Part shown: positions 1-10,789 of the stretch, piece by piece
Position numbering within the stretch: position 1 is the stretch's first letter
How the letters are laid out: the number at the start of each line of letters is the position of its first letter
Assembly (NCBI GenBank): GCA_043228905.1
Contig: JBHGNT010000008.1
Span: 13,392,001 to 13,456,000 of the forward strand
Origin: Azolla caroliniana
Lineage: Eukaryota; Polypodiophyta
Direction of reading: 5' to 3'
DNA: 64,000 nt
The notes under the pieces: model-generated
Database searches by the model: none
What the model saw: only the letters and a program-made list of their open reading frames with translations
Told to the model about the DNA's origin: nothing
Translations under genes and position numbers: made by a program

Positions 1-1457
1 TGGTATCTTCTTTGGATGTGCTTGGTCCTTGAGTGGTAGGCAACATTCTTCGCAAGGTGGATGGCACTTTGATTGTCGCAGTAGAGTCAAAATTCCTCTT
101 GCTGAATTCCCAACTCTCCAATGAACTCCTTCATCCATATAACTTCCTTACCGACTTCTGCTGCAACCGTATACTCGGTTTCTGTGGTCGACAACGCCAC
201 GGGCTTTTGCAACCTCGACTGCCACGAGACAACTCCCCTTGCATAAGTCATTACATATCCGGATGTGGATTAGCTGGTATCTACATCAGCCGACATGTCT
301 GAATTTGTATAACCTTCCAATGTGGGGTTACTTGAGCTGAATCAAAGACACATGCTCGAGATGCCTCTCAGGTACCGAAGTATCCATTTGACTATTGTCC
401 AATGTTCCTTGCTAGGGTTGCTCATGAATCGGCTGACGACTCCAACTGCGTATCCAATGTCCGGCCTAGTACATACCATTGCATACATTAGGCTTTCGAC
501 TACTGAGGCATAGGGAACCTTCATCATCTTAGCTTTCTCCGCTTTCATCTTCAGACATTGGTTTTTGCTCAACATGCAGTTTGTCGGCAATGTCGAACCA
601 ACTGGTTTCGGGTCTTGCATGTTGAATCTATGGAGCACCTTTGTCACATATTTCTCCTGTGACAACCATAATAGCTTCTTGTCCGACAATTAGCATGTCG
701 TCAACATACAACAGGAGGATAAGAAAGTCTCCTCCATCATACTTCTTAACAAAGACACAATGGTCAACTTGTGTCTTGTTGAAACCATGATCCATCATGA
801 AGGATTCGAATTGTTGATACCATTGCCAAGGTGTCTACTTCAGCCCATACAAGCTCGTCCTCAATCGGCATACCAGGTTCTCTTTACCTTTCTCCACGAA
901 TCCTTCCGACTGCCACATGTAGATCTCCTCTTCAAGATCACCATGTAAAAACGTAGTCTTGACATCCAATTATCTGATTTCAAGATCCATGTTGGCCACT
1001 ATGCTCAACACCATTCGGATGGATGCCATCTTTACAACTGGGCAAAACTTTTGTCGAAATCTACACCCTTTTTCTGCTGAAAGCCTTTCATGATGATTTG
1101 CGCTTTGTATCTAGGTGTATTCCCGCCATCTCCCAGTTTCAATTCGGAGTGCCCGCTTTCCTTTCGGCAACTTGGTCAATTCGTATGTGTGGTTCTCATG
1201 CAAGGAATCCATCTCCTCTTGCATGACACTTAACCAGCTTTAGTTGTGGGTATTGCACTTAGCTTACTTGAAGCTTTTCGATTCCCCCTCATTGGTTAGC
1301 AATACACGTTCTTCAAATTCTAGAAATCTACGGGGGGCCCTCAGGGGCCCCTCCTATCTCTTTGGGGATATCTTCGGCCTCCATTCGTCATAGTGGGTTC
1401 TTCTTCGTCTTCTTCGGCCGAGTCAGATTTGGCTCTTTGTTTAGCCGGTTCCTCTTG
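1..1457 (-). pseudogene. Ty1/copia pol fragment, RT to RNase H (element B-outer)
   Basis: Minus-strand reverse transcriptase and RNase H of a Ty1/copia retrotransposon, read from 1457 down to 1. Visible blocks are the linker and RT start (HENHTYELT near 1200, [14 protein letters not shown] near 930), the catalytic YVDDMLIVG (about 690-720), and the RT/RNase H connection LWLSQEKYVTKVLHRF (about 640-680) followed by YASVVESLMYAMVCTRPDIGYAVGVVSRFM (in part, 420-520). Stops and frameshifts separate the blocks, so it is a relic. The copy continues at 28205: removing element A joins the two halves at the same linker position as in B-inner. The RNase H end lies outside the window. Confidence 0.9.
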
Positions 1458-1714
1458 TGTTCAATGCGGGTCTCTAATGAACGTATTCACATTGTCTCCT
1501 TTTGTACCCACTAGGTTTAGGGTATTTATGTAAATAGTGAGAGTGGTAGTTGCCCTAAGTAAGTCAGTATATAAACTGACTTTGTAACCTAGTTTGGTGG
1601 TTGATTGATTCTGTCTCTAATTGCCATCAATCTACATTGCTTGCATCCACATATGATCCTCACATGAGGAGAGTGTTGAGATTGTTCCGTACCTAGACGG
1701 TTGCGTTCCCAACA
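1458..1714 (+). repeat. 5' LTR of copia element A
   Basis: Begins TGTTCAATGCGGG and ends GTTCCCAACA. It matches the LTR at 27887-28204 over its length except for an internal deletion of roughly 60 bp. The 5 bp before it (TCTTG, 1453-1457) match 4 of 5 bases after the distant LTR (CCTTG, 28205-28209). The A primer-binding site does not follow directly because element B-inner is inserted 3 bp past the LTR end. Confidence 0.85.
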
Positions 1715-1717
1715 TCT

Positions 1718-2238
1718 TGATAGGAATTGACCAGCCACAACCAGTTGCACATTCGTATTAGGGTGTAGAAACCAAATACTAGTACACAGATAGAAAAACG
1801 CGAAGACACAGAGACACCAATATTTCACGTGGAAAACCCGAAATGGGAAAAACCACAAGGGTTTACAAACCCTGAGAAAACAGATCACTATGGTAGAGAG
1901 GAAGTACAGTACGGAACTCAGAGGGAACGACCTCAAGTTCTCGTTGTGACAAACGGCTATAGAGTTACACTCTCACTCTCTCACTCACGGTTACAGAGGC
2001 AACTACCTCGTTCTAACTTTACAATAATTGATCTACAACATAAAGTTTTCCCTAGTTGCTTATAAACAAAAACAACTTTATGGATATTTACAAGTATAGT
2101 CCCCAAGAGACATTTTAGACTATTTACAATTATAGTCTTCCGAAATGATTTCAGTTTTCGATTTCGGTTTCGGCCTCGGCCAAGTTACTCACCAACTTGG
2201 TTCTTCTCTTCCCATCCGGTGGGACTTGTATCCCAACA
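1718..2238 (-). repeat. 3' LTR of copia element B-inner
   Basis: Homologous to the LTR at 22611-23136 (shared TAGGAATTGACC/CAGGAATTGACC ends and the CCCAACA end). It reads on the minus strand and starts TGTTGGGATAC after the polypurine tract GGGGGAGTT (2239-2247). The flank CATCT at 1713-1717 repeats exactly at 23137-23141, the 5-bp target duplication of the whole B-inner element. Confidence 0.88.
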
Positions 2239-2353
2239 AACTCCCCCTTCACTCCGACATGGGGTACTTCACCAAACTGACCCTCTATCGGCACGTGTTT
2301 AGCTTTTCAGCTAACAACACCTTCGCCATCATATTGATCCATTTTCGGTTGTG
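2239..2353 (-). pseudogene. Ty1/copia RNase H C-terminal end and PPT (B-inner)
   Basis: Last residues of the B-inner polyprotein on the minus strand, recognisable by NMMAKVLLAEKLNTCR (a degraded form of the usual copia ending in LTK..PREKL), followed by the polypurine tract at 2239-2247. The rest of the domain lies beyond 18703; DNA transposon T separates them. With T and one TGTG copy removed, the codons run I-H-T to T-E-N-G-S without a gap, although the sequence shifts frame a few codons later. Confidence 0.85.
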
Positions 2354-2377
2354 GGGTGGAAGCACGCTACGGTGTAC
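2354..2377 (+). repeat. Left terminal inverted repeat of T
   Basis: Begins GGGTGGAAGC and continues to GCTACGGTGTAC. The reverse complement of 18676-18699 begins GGGTCGAAGC and carries the same GCTACGGTGTAC block; only positions 5 and 12 differ. A second, looser match follows inward on both sides (TTTTGG-YCA-AAAATT then AGTACT). Confidence 0.88.
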
Positions 2378-3518
2378 AAGAAAAGTACTGTTTTTGGTCA
2401 CAAAAATTGACAGTACTTTTGATATTGTTAGTACTGAATAATTCAAAAAAAAAAAAATCGATTTTGGAGAGTGGGGTGACTGTAGTACAAGTGTCATTTA
2501 CTACAAGGAGTGGGGGGAACACGTGAGGAGATGTTCTTTCCATTTTGGGGGCTATTTTCCCCTCACGTCGATTTTGGCGCTTCCCCTCACGTCGTTTTTG
2601 GCGGTTCCCTTCATACTCCTCTTCCTCTATCCCTTTGAACTCTTCATCTCAGACATCCATGTCACGTTTCTGCTTTTCCTCCAATCTAAGAGTTTTGTTA
2701 GGGTTTAGGGAGAAAATCTCAGACATCCATGTTAGGTTGGAGCTTTTGAGTTAAGGATTTCTGGTTTTTTTAGGGTTTAGGTTGAGGAACAGACACTGTT
2801 CTCAAGCCTCTTATAACAGCCAATAGTGACTTCTTCGACACCGACTTTCTTACTTCCTACGATTATAATTTATGTCGTGGTGATTTGGGGCTTTTTCCAT
2901 CGAGGCGAGGGTCCTTCCACCGAATCCAGGCGGCATATGACAAAGATTCAAGGCGCCCTCCACCATTGGAGGTTCCTTCCACTAAATCAAGGCGGCATAT
3001 CACAAAGATTCAAGGCGCCCTCCACCATTGGAGGTTCTTTCTAACAAATTGAAGCGGCATATTACACAGAATCAATGCTCCCGCCACCATTGGAGGTTCC
3101 TTGCATCCAATTTTTTATTTTCAGGACTAAAATTTTTCATTTCTTCATTTTTCATTACTAAATTTTTAGATTTTACAATTGTCAAATTTGTACGTCGTGC
3201 TTCCACCATTGGAGGTTCCTTCTAGCAAATCGAGGCAACATATCACACTGATCAACGCTCCCGCCACCATTGGAGGTTCCTTCCATCCATTTTTTTATTT
3301 TCAGGACTAAAATTTTTCATTTCTTCATTTTTCAGTACTAAATTTTTAGATTTTACAATTGTCATATTTGATCCGTAATTCTAATGTTCGAAACAAATTA
3401 TTTCTCACTTTGCAGGCCACATTTTAAAACATTTGAATGTGTTTTCTTAGTGTAGTTTATATAACATTAACTACTCTCGCCGGACACTTAATTTTTTTGG
3501 GATAAATCTAGTGACCAA
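2378..3518. repeat. Left subterminal region of T with short repeats
   Basis: Apparently non-coding. AGTACT/AGTAC motifs lie at about 2385-2440. A short tandem repeat of CCCCTCACGTCG occurs near 2560-2600. Five copies of CCACCATTGGAGGTTC lie at about 2962, 3023, 3083, 3203 and 3263; several are preceded by CT, giving a small CTCCA/TGGAG inverted repeat. A block of about 110 bp starting at 3076 is repeated at 3258, offset 182 bp. Such repeats are where transposases often bind, but that role is inferred. Confidence 0.6.
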
Positions 3519-4125
3519 ATGGGGGTCCCCAACGAGAGTGAGTTGTCAAGTAACTCATGTATATCTGAAAGGACCAAGAGACGGGTGGTTCTTCACATAG
3601 TCCGTTATTTTGTAGAAATAACGAAGAGATTTAGTGAAGAGGATCGTAGGGATATTATATGTAGAGTGTTACACCATCAACGTTTGAATGAAGACATGGA
3701 GAGAATAAAATTTAGGGACCAATGTGTTTCAGAAGAGATTGTAGAGTCTATGAAGTCATCCCTAGACTTAGTGAAAGGTGTAGAGAGCATAGACAAACTT
3801 GTTGCAAAGAGGGCAACCCTACACATGGTTTTGAATGGTGCGAGAGAAAAAAAAATATAGTGATACTAAAGCTACCTTAGCCTTGGGTATTCAAAGAAGG
3901 AACTTGAGGAAACATCGCCGAAATATACACTCAAGCCAATTCAAGTGGCTGGGGTTGGGACGTAGATGACGATGAGATGCCTTATCTCAAGAGATTATTG
4001 AGAAAGTGGATTCATTTTGGGCCAAAAATATGCGTGTCTCACCAAATAAGAAGGACGTGTGTAGACAACGAATAAGTCAGGGTAAGTACCAGATTCACCC
4101 TAGACACTTCTTGGAGATGACAGAG

Positions 4126-4217
4126 GTATTCCATTTTTTTATATCAATTCACATTCCATAAATTTGTGTTTTGACCAAGTGTATATTAATGTTTGCTATA
4201 TATATTGGTTGATGTAG
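4126..4217 (+). other. Short intron in the transposase gene
   Basis: A 92-bp AT-rich interval with GT at 4126-4127 and AG at 4216-4217. Splicing joins ATG ACA GAG directly to GCT GAA TTG in frame, linking FLEMTE to AELYMNFK. Confidence 0.65.
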
Positions 4218-5166
4218 GCTGAATTGTACATGAACTTTAAAGACCAACATCCAAGCTTGACTGTTGGATTCCGCAAGTTCCAAGGTTTGAAACCATTTTA
4301 TGTTAGAAAATTAAATGAGAGGAATACATGTTGTTGTGTGTACCACGTAAAGATGAACATGTTAAGGCTAGGAGTGAATGCAATGCGTACTGATTCTAAG
4401 GGTATACACGGGGAATTATGTGTCTACACTTGTGAGGTTTGTAAACCAAATGGGGAGGATAATAGGTGTAATGCACGAAACACGACTTATGCACCCGTTT
4501 CTGAGCTATGGAGGTCTTGTGTTTGTGAAGAAGAACCATCATGTGAGTGGCATCGTCATACATGTCTATTAAGAACATGTAAGGTTTGTCCGCTACCATT
4601 ATTTTGTAGGCAGAGCTTGATTTGGGAAACAATCATATCATGAAATGGAAATATTTAGAGTATGTGACTGAAAATATTGGCAAGGGACTTGTAACTAAGC
4701 ATATCAAGGAAGTATATAAGGAGACATGTGCTGCTGCCCTTGTCTTAGAATTTAAGAAACAACTTGGGGAGTTCATTCCACATAACTTCCGGAGTTATTG
4801 GCAAAATTCACAGTTCAAGGAATGTATTAATAACTTACCAATGGGTGTCATTGTATCCGTTATTGACTTTGCAGAAAACTATACATTTAAAGTTCAAAAT
4901 GAGGTTCAATCAATGCATTGGTACAATGATCAATGTACAATACTTGTACATATTTGCTATTGGAGGCAAGACAGTGAGTTACATAAGAAATCAATATTTT
5001 ACATTTCAGATGATAAAAAGCATGATAGACTATTTGTTCAACATTGTTTTAAGCTTCACCATGCAGATTTATTGTCTCTAGGGTTAACCTTTAACCGTCA
5101 TTGGGTTTGGTCTGATGGTGCTGCCTCGCAGTTTAAGGCGGCACGATCGTTCTACTTTATCGCCAG

Positions 5167-6961
5167 GTAATTTTTAATCCATATGTTTAGTACTTATCAT
5201 GCAATGTGTAAGGAAGTGATTCTTGTGTTAGTGCATGCATACTAATTATGTTTGTAACTATTCACACACAGTACTATTGACATGGATGCATACTAATTAT
5301 GTTTGTAACTATTCAAACACAACACTATTCACATGGATGCATGCATACAAATTTTGTTTGTAACTAAGTTAACTGTTCTTGATTGATCAAATAGTACTAT
5401 CCTGTCATGTGAATATGTGTTTATTATCTTTTAATCCATGTGAAGTGTTCTCCATAGACAAAGTGTACTATGTTGTGTGTTGTATCTTTACTAAATTAGT
5501 ATTTACTGAAGAATGTAAAGTACTCGTACTGTACTCTATAGTATTGTCCGTCCTTAAGAGAATTGTACTAATTATCTTTAATCCATGTGAAGTGTTCTCC
5601 ATAGACACATTGTACTATGTTGTGTGTTGTATCTGTACTAAATCAGTATTTACAAAAGGATGTAAAGTACTCGTCTTGTACTCATAGTATTGTCTGTCCT
5701 TAAGAGAATTGTACTAATTATCTTTTAATCCATGTAAAGTGTTCTCCATAGACACATTGTACTATGTTGTGTGTTGTATCTGTACTATGTTGTGTTTACA
5801 GAAGGATGTAAAGTACTCGTCTTGTACTCATAGTATTGTCCATCCTTAAGAGAATTGTACTAATTATCTTTTAATCCATGTGAAGTGTTCTCCATAGACA
5901 CATCGTACTATGTTGTATGTTGTATTTGTACTAAATCAGTATTTACTGAAGGATGTAAAGTACTCGTCTTGTACTCATAGTATTGTCCGTCCTTAAGAGA
6001 ATTGTACTAATCATCTTTTAATCCATGTGAAGTGTTCTCCATAGACACATTGTACTATGTTGTGTGTTGTATCTGTATTAAATCAGTATTTACTCAACTT
6101 GTACTCATAGTATTGATCGTCCTTAAGAGAATTGTACTAATTATCTTTTAATCCATGTTGAGGGTTTTCCATGGACACTGTATTGTACTATGTGTTGTAT
6201 TTGTACTAAAGAAGTAATTATCGAAGGATGTAAAGTACATGTCTTTTACTCATAGTACTGTCCTAGATTGAAGAGTTTGTACTAATTATCTATTAATCAA
6301 TGTTGAGTGTTCTCCATGAACACACTGTATTGTACTTGGTGTTGTATCTATACTAAATCAGTAATTATCAGAAGATGTAAAGTACATGTCTTGTACTCAT
6401 AGTGCTGTCTTATATTGAAGAGTTCGTACTACTTATCTATTAATCCATGCTGAGTGTTCTCCATGAACACACTGTATTGTACTATGTGTTGTATCTATAC
6501 TAAATCAGTGTTTATTGGGGGATGTAAAGTACATGTGTTGTAGTACTAATTATCTTCTAAGGAGGGTTGTGTTCTCTGTGGACACATTGTAATGTATTGT
6601 GTATTGTATCTATACTAAATCAGTATTAATGAATGTAAAGTACTCGTCGTCAGCAACATAGTACTATCTGATATTGAAGAGTTTGTACTATTTATCTGTT
6701 AATTCATGTAGAGTGTTTTCCATGAATTCATTGTACTATGCTTTGTGCTGTATCCATACTAAATTAGTATTAATGGATGCCAAGTTCACATGGTTGACAA
6801 CATAGTACTATTTATCTTTTAATAAGTGTAGAGTGTTCCCAATGGATACGTTGTGCTATGCTTTATTTTGTATTTGTACTAAATCAGTATTAATGGATGT
6901 GTAGTACTCTCGATTGACAACATAGTACTAATTTTGTTGGAAACCTGAGATACAAAAGCAG
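5167..6961 (+). repeat. Satellite-filled intron of the transposase gene
   Basis: A 1795-bp intron (donor CAG|GTAA at 5166/5167, acceptor AAAGCAG at 6961). Splicing restores an Arg codon, joining FYFIAR to YFSLFNIR in the middle of the catalytic core. From about 5270 it consists of tandem units marked by AATCCATG at 5433, 5580, 5727, 5873, 6020 and 6150, a period of about 147 bp, followed by several more degenerate units to about 6930. Each unit holds several GTACTA/TAGTACT motifs and ATTGTACTAATTATC. Confidence 0.8.
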
Positions 6962-7847
6962 GTATTTCTCCTTATTCAACATTCGTATGCAATGGAACTA
7001 CTTCGGGTTTGGACATGGAAAAGGAGAGCATGATGGCGCGTGGGCTTTGATCAAACATGCCCTTACAAGTGAGCAGTTGGATAATAATGGTGCCAAGTTA
7101 CAAAATGCACATGATGTTGTGTAGTGGCTAACATGGAAGATGTCAAATGATGGTAAGAACAGATTGTTTGTTCAAGTTCGCGCTAATGAGGTTGATAGAA
7201 CTAAATCATATGGTTGTAAAACTGTGAAAGGCACACGCAACACCCATTGTGTATTAGGGTTTAGCCGCAAGGACACAACACAATTGTTACTCCATACTTT
7301 ATCATGCTTTTGTTCCATGTGTATAGATGAAGCTTGGGATAAATGCATCAACCTATCAATCGTCGAGGCTTGGAAGCTGCAGAAGCTTGAGCCTGAATGA
7401 CAAGATGATATTGAAGAGGATGCGCATTCAAACGATATTGTATACTACAACCAACATCAAGACTTGGCAGTTTTATTGGAAGTTGGAGATCATTTTGCAG
7501 TGCTCAAATCTCCTCAGAATGAAGATTTAGAAGACTACTACATTGTGGTGTGCAAGCAAGGCAAGACATTATTGAAAGAAGTGGTGAGGGATGGCTGGGG
7601 CAACAATTTCAACCTTGGTGAGTTTGTCGTGTATGGAAACTATTATGCAAAGTTGCCGCAGTGCAAGAACACATATGCATTACTAAAAGAAGCACCGATC
7701 GCAATAATCTATGCTGATGCCATTCTTGCGATCAAATTCAATATGACTCAAGCAAAGCACAAGGTTAAGGGATACAACACTGTCTACAAGGTCCCCCAAG
7801 AGGTTCATGAGCACATATTAGGGGAGGTCTCTCTATTTAATGCTTGA

Positions 7848-9031
7848 AAGTCACCCTATCAATACATTGTACCAGAAAACTGAAAAACACCCACTTCTAG
7901 TTCACTATTTGATGTATTGATATATTAATTTTGATGATTGACAAATGAATCGATATAATTCCTCTTTCTTCTATTATGTATTACGAATCGATATATTTGA
8001 TGTATTGAGACTATTTATTGAGCTTGTATTGTAAGTGTTTATGGTAATTATAGAGTTGCTTGTTTCCATGGTTTAAGGTGTGAAGTCTTCAATACTTCTG
8101 TATTGTTAGTGTTTATGGTAATTATAGAGTTGCTTGTTTCTATGGTTTAAGGTGTGAAGTCTTGAATACTTAGTAGGCTAAATATGGCCCAAACTTATTC
8201 AACTATCAAGTCTCTATTGTGTGCACTCAAGCCATTATTCAACTCTAACCATGTGCACTCAAGGAGACCATACTTCGCAAGTATCAATATACATATTAGT
8301 ACTAACGCAAGTATCAATATACATATTAGTTTAGTACTAATGTCAATTGCAAGTATGTCAATTGCAAGTATTAAGTAATACATAGCATTCTCCCAATGTC
8401 AATTGCAAGTATTAAGTAATACATTGTAGTCTCCCAAAGTATCTCAGTTAGACGGATACATACATCTGATGTAAAGTTCGGTTGCATGACAGTATATACC
8501 AGTCTTCTAAATCTTCATCTGGTATAACGAACTGTATATAACATCTCAGTTAACAATATAGAATTTTATTTGTAATCAACACAATCATGGCTGCATGGGA
8601 GTGTACTTGGGAGTGTGATAAATTTGTACCTTCCTCACCAAAGATCATTTCAGAATTAGCAATATAGAAATTCAGATTACACTACAAGAGTTAACAATAG
8701 AATAAATTTTCATTCTCTACAATTGGCAATATAGAATTTCACACTGGTATAACTACTAGATTTTGGTATACCAAATAGTTCAATTTCAGACATCACTAAC
8801 AGTTCAGCTAAAGTTCAAGTACAATCGAAAGACAATCGAAAGACAATCGAAAGACACTAGTATAACTATTTCAGATAAATGAGACAGTATTTTGGTATAC
8901 CAAATAGTTCAATTTCTCACATCACTAATAGTTCAGCTAAAGTTCAAGTACAATCGAAAGACAATCAGGCACTAGAGGGCAATTTGGCTGATCTTGTAAT
9001 GCGCTTGTTGTTGGTGCCAGTTTTTTTCTGA
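7848..9031. other. Region between the convergent genes of T
   Basis: No gene recognised. It holds short tandem duplications: a block of about 70 bp (TGTTTATGGTAATTATAGAG) at about 8033 and 8108; CAAGTATCAATATACATATT twice at 8278-8330; TCAATTGCAAGTA several times at 8340-8420; and a block of about 150 bp containing TTTTGGTATACCAAATAG at 8760 and 8890. Presumably the 3' ends of both genes lie here. Confidence 0.5.
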
Positions 9032-9913
9032 TTATACATTCTTCTTTATCTTAAAGCCTTTAGGTATCAGCTGACTAAGTGGCACTTCATCATCAGAGGC
9101 ATCAGAGACAAGCGTGGATGCACGGGCACCTTGTACTAGTGGCAAGCTTGAGAGACCAACTGTGTTTTCTGCAACTGCAATGCTTGTACACACATCCACA
9201 AAGGTGCTGTCGATAGAAAAATTATCACTCATCTCCTAAATGTGGGTTGTTTTAGTACTCATGTTGTTGATAGTATGCTCAGTCTCAGTACAATTAGGCT
9301 CCTGTATGTGGGCTACAACAATACTCCTAGCGAACTCTTGGCTGGTCATAGTCACCTCATTCTTAAGACCATTGTGCTCTCCTTCTTGGTTCAACTCCTC
9401 TTGTACGGTGGCTATCACCTCATTCTTAAGAGAACCGTGTTCCCCTTCTTCGGTGGTCTTTATTGCCTGGTCCTCATGGGTGATGCTAGTAGGCTCCCCT
9501 TCATTAGTAACGATGTTCTTTCCACAATCCTCATGGGATTCTTTAGACATTACTAGCACATTCTCAGTACAATCAGGCTCCTCTTCAGTACTAGCAATGT
9601 TCTTTCCACAATCCTCATGGGATTCTTTAGACACTACAGATACATTCTCAGTACAATCAGTCTTCTCTTCAGTACTTGCCATATTCTTTCCACACTCCTC
9701 ATGGGCTTCTTTAGACAAATTATTGTTTGTACATGCTAGCTGCTCTTCAAATATGAATGCTTCGTTTTTCTCACAGTCCTCATGTGTGGAAGATGTGCTT
9801 CCAGAGTCTGCCTCCGTGAAAAGGTTAATCCCAAAATCTGACTTTGCACTTGTGCTCCATATAGTTCTCGATTCATTTGATTGCAATTGGGAATCAGACT
9901 GCTCTTGTAAACC
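9032..9913 (-). CDS. Tail exon of companion gene with acidic 28-residue repeats
   Basis: Open from the acceptor TTATTTAG|GTTTACAAG. It encodes a Ser/Glu-rich protein containing four successive related units of about 28 residues (84 bp), best seen in KESHEDCGKNIASTEEE followed by PDCTENV. Each unit keeps two Cys (E-x-C-G-K-N and D-C-T-E-N). A degenerate pair of GEHGSLKNEV / GEHNGLKNEV units follows. One in-frame stop separates a last 66-residue stretch ending KGFKIKKNV. No enzyme motif is seen; the region looks like a disordered, repeat-expanded tail. Confidence 0.55.
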
Positions 9914-10361
9914 TAAATAATGGGATTCCAAAGAATATTAGTATCAACTCACATACTCAAAAGTTTGCAAACATACCAACAACAATGAACGTAGGGTTAA
10001 GAGCCACTTTTTTACCTATTGTTACATCGTCATACTGTACAGCCGTAGATACCCCATTGCAAGTGGTAGGCTCGGTCATCTTCTCCACAACATCTAAGTG
10101 CTCAACAGGGTTGTTATGATCTATAAAATGCACCAAAAGCAACACTATCATAGGGTTGTTATGATCTAAATCATTGTTTTCAAAAACCGGCTTTTGACGT
10201 GTACCTGGGAGTGTGATAAATTCGTCTTCACGATTAGGTTTTGGACTCGTATCTCCCTCACCAAAGATCATTTCGTCATCAGCTAGTAACACAAGTACAT
10301 GGTATTAGACAATGCATTAAGTTGACAACTCTCCGGATAGGTGAGAACATATATGACTCAC

Positions 10362-10439
10362 CATTGCATTCAACTTTGCCTTTCTTGCCCTTTCCATACA
10401 ACATTCTTGCAACATTCCTCTTCTTAGTTGGCTCTATTT
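10362..10439 (-). CDS. Short lysine-rich exon of companion gene
   Basis: A 78-nt open interval bounded by TTTCTTTAG (acceptor) and ATG|GTGAGT (donor). It encodes EIEPTKKRNVARM followed by LYGKGKKGKVECN. The clustered Lys/Arg would serve as a nuclear localisation signal. The exon was found from its splice signals and its reading frame. Confidence 0.5.
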
Positions 10440-10789
10440 CTAAAGAAATTAGGCATTCAACACTTTCTCAAATGAGAATTAAGATATGTTGGCAAAATTT
10501 GTGTTACCTGAATTGTTTTGATGTTGATTGGAGCTTGGGGAATTTGTTTGTAGAAGCATATGTTCCTCTGCTCCAATGGCCCTTCTCATACCTTCATCTT
10601 CATCATAAAACTCATAGGTTATTGGTAATGATGCTCCCTGAACCTTGGAATATTCAGCAAATACCGAGGGTTTAGGCATAGGGGCTGGTTGTTCCATTAC
10701 CTTCCCTGGTGTGGAGTTGCTTGACACTACAACATTCATTGCAAGAAACCAAAAAACCTTCAAGATTAGTACCGTGATATAAAATATAC

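Larger units (their letters stand above)
3519..7847 (+). pseudogene. DDE transposase-like gene of T, intron-containing, decayed
   Basis: Likely transposase. An N-terminal helical region (3519-3855) crosses a frameshift in an A-tract (3847-3855) and continues in another frame with ALGIQRRNLRK and VSPNKKDVCRQRIS (two TGA stops at 3967 and 3973). After a 92-bp intron comes a Cys/His-rich zinc-binding-like segment (4218-4607: CVYHVKMNMLRLG, CVYTCEVC, EWHRHTCLLRTCKVC), then a frame change near 4607. The core reads VIDFAENYTF (Asp codon 4865), HWYNDQCTILVH, WSDGAASQFK (Asp codon 5114), then after the intron 5167-6961 WNYFGFGHGKGEHDG. Spacing and motifs fit an RNase H-fold DDE/D enzyme. The last exon stays in one frame to 7847 except for TAG at 7122 and TGA at 7398. 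Family membership (Sola-like?) is uncertain; transposase identity is fairly sure. Confidence 0.75.

Noticed and set aside
1453-1719. Solo LTR of element A with TCTTG on both sides
   Set aside because: TCTTG at 1715-1719 is a coincidence made by TCT plus the first bases of the B-inner LTR. The CATCT pair, the A PBS at 23141 and the A 3' LTR at 27887 show that this is the 5' LTR of a split element.
5270-6930. CRISPR-like array of regular repeats
   Set aside because: Whole units are repeated with no unique spacers; this is a satellite inside an intron of a eukaryotic transposon.
9240-9920. 226-codon open frame on the plus strand
   Set aside because: It is antisense to the acidic repeat exon of the companion gene; its Cys/Ser-rich pattern follows from the 84-bp repeats.
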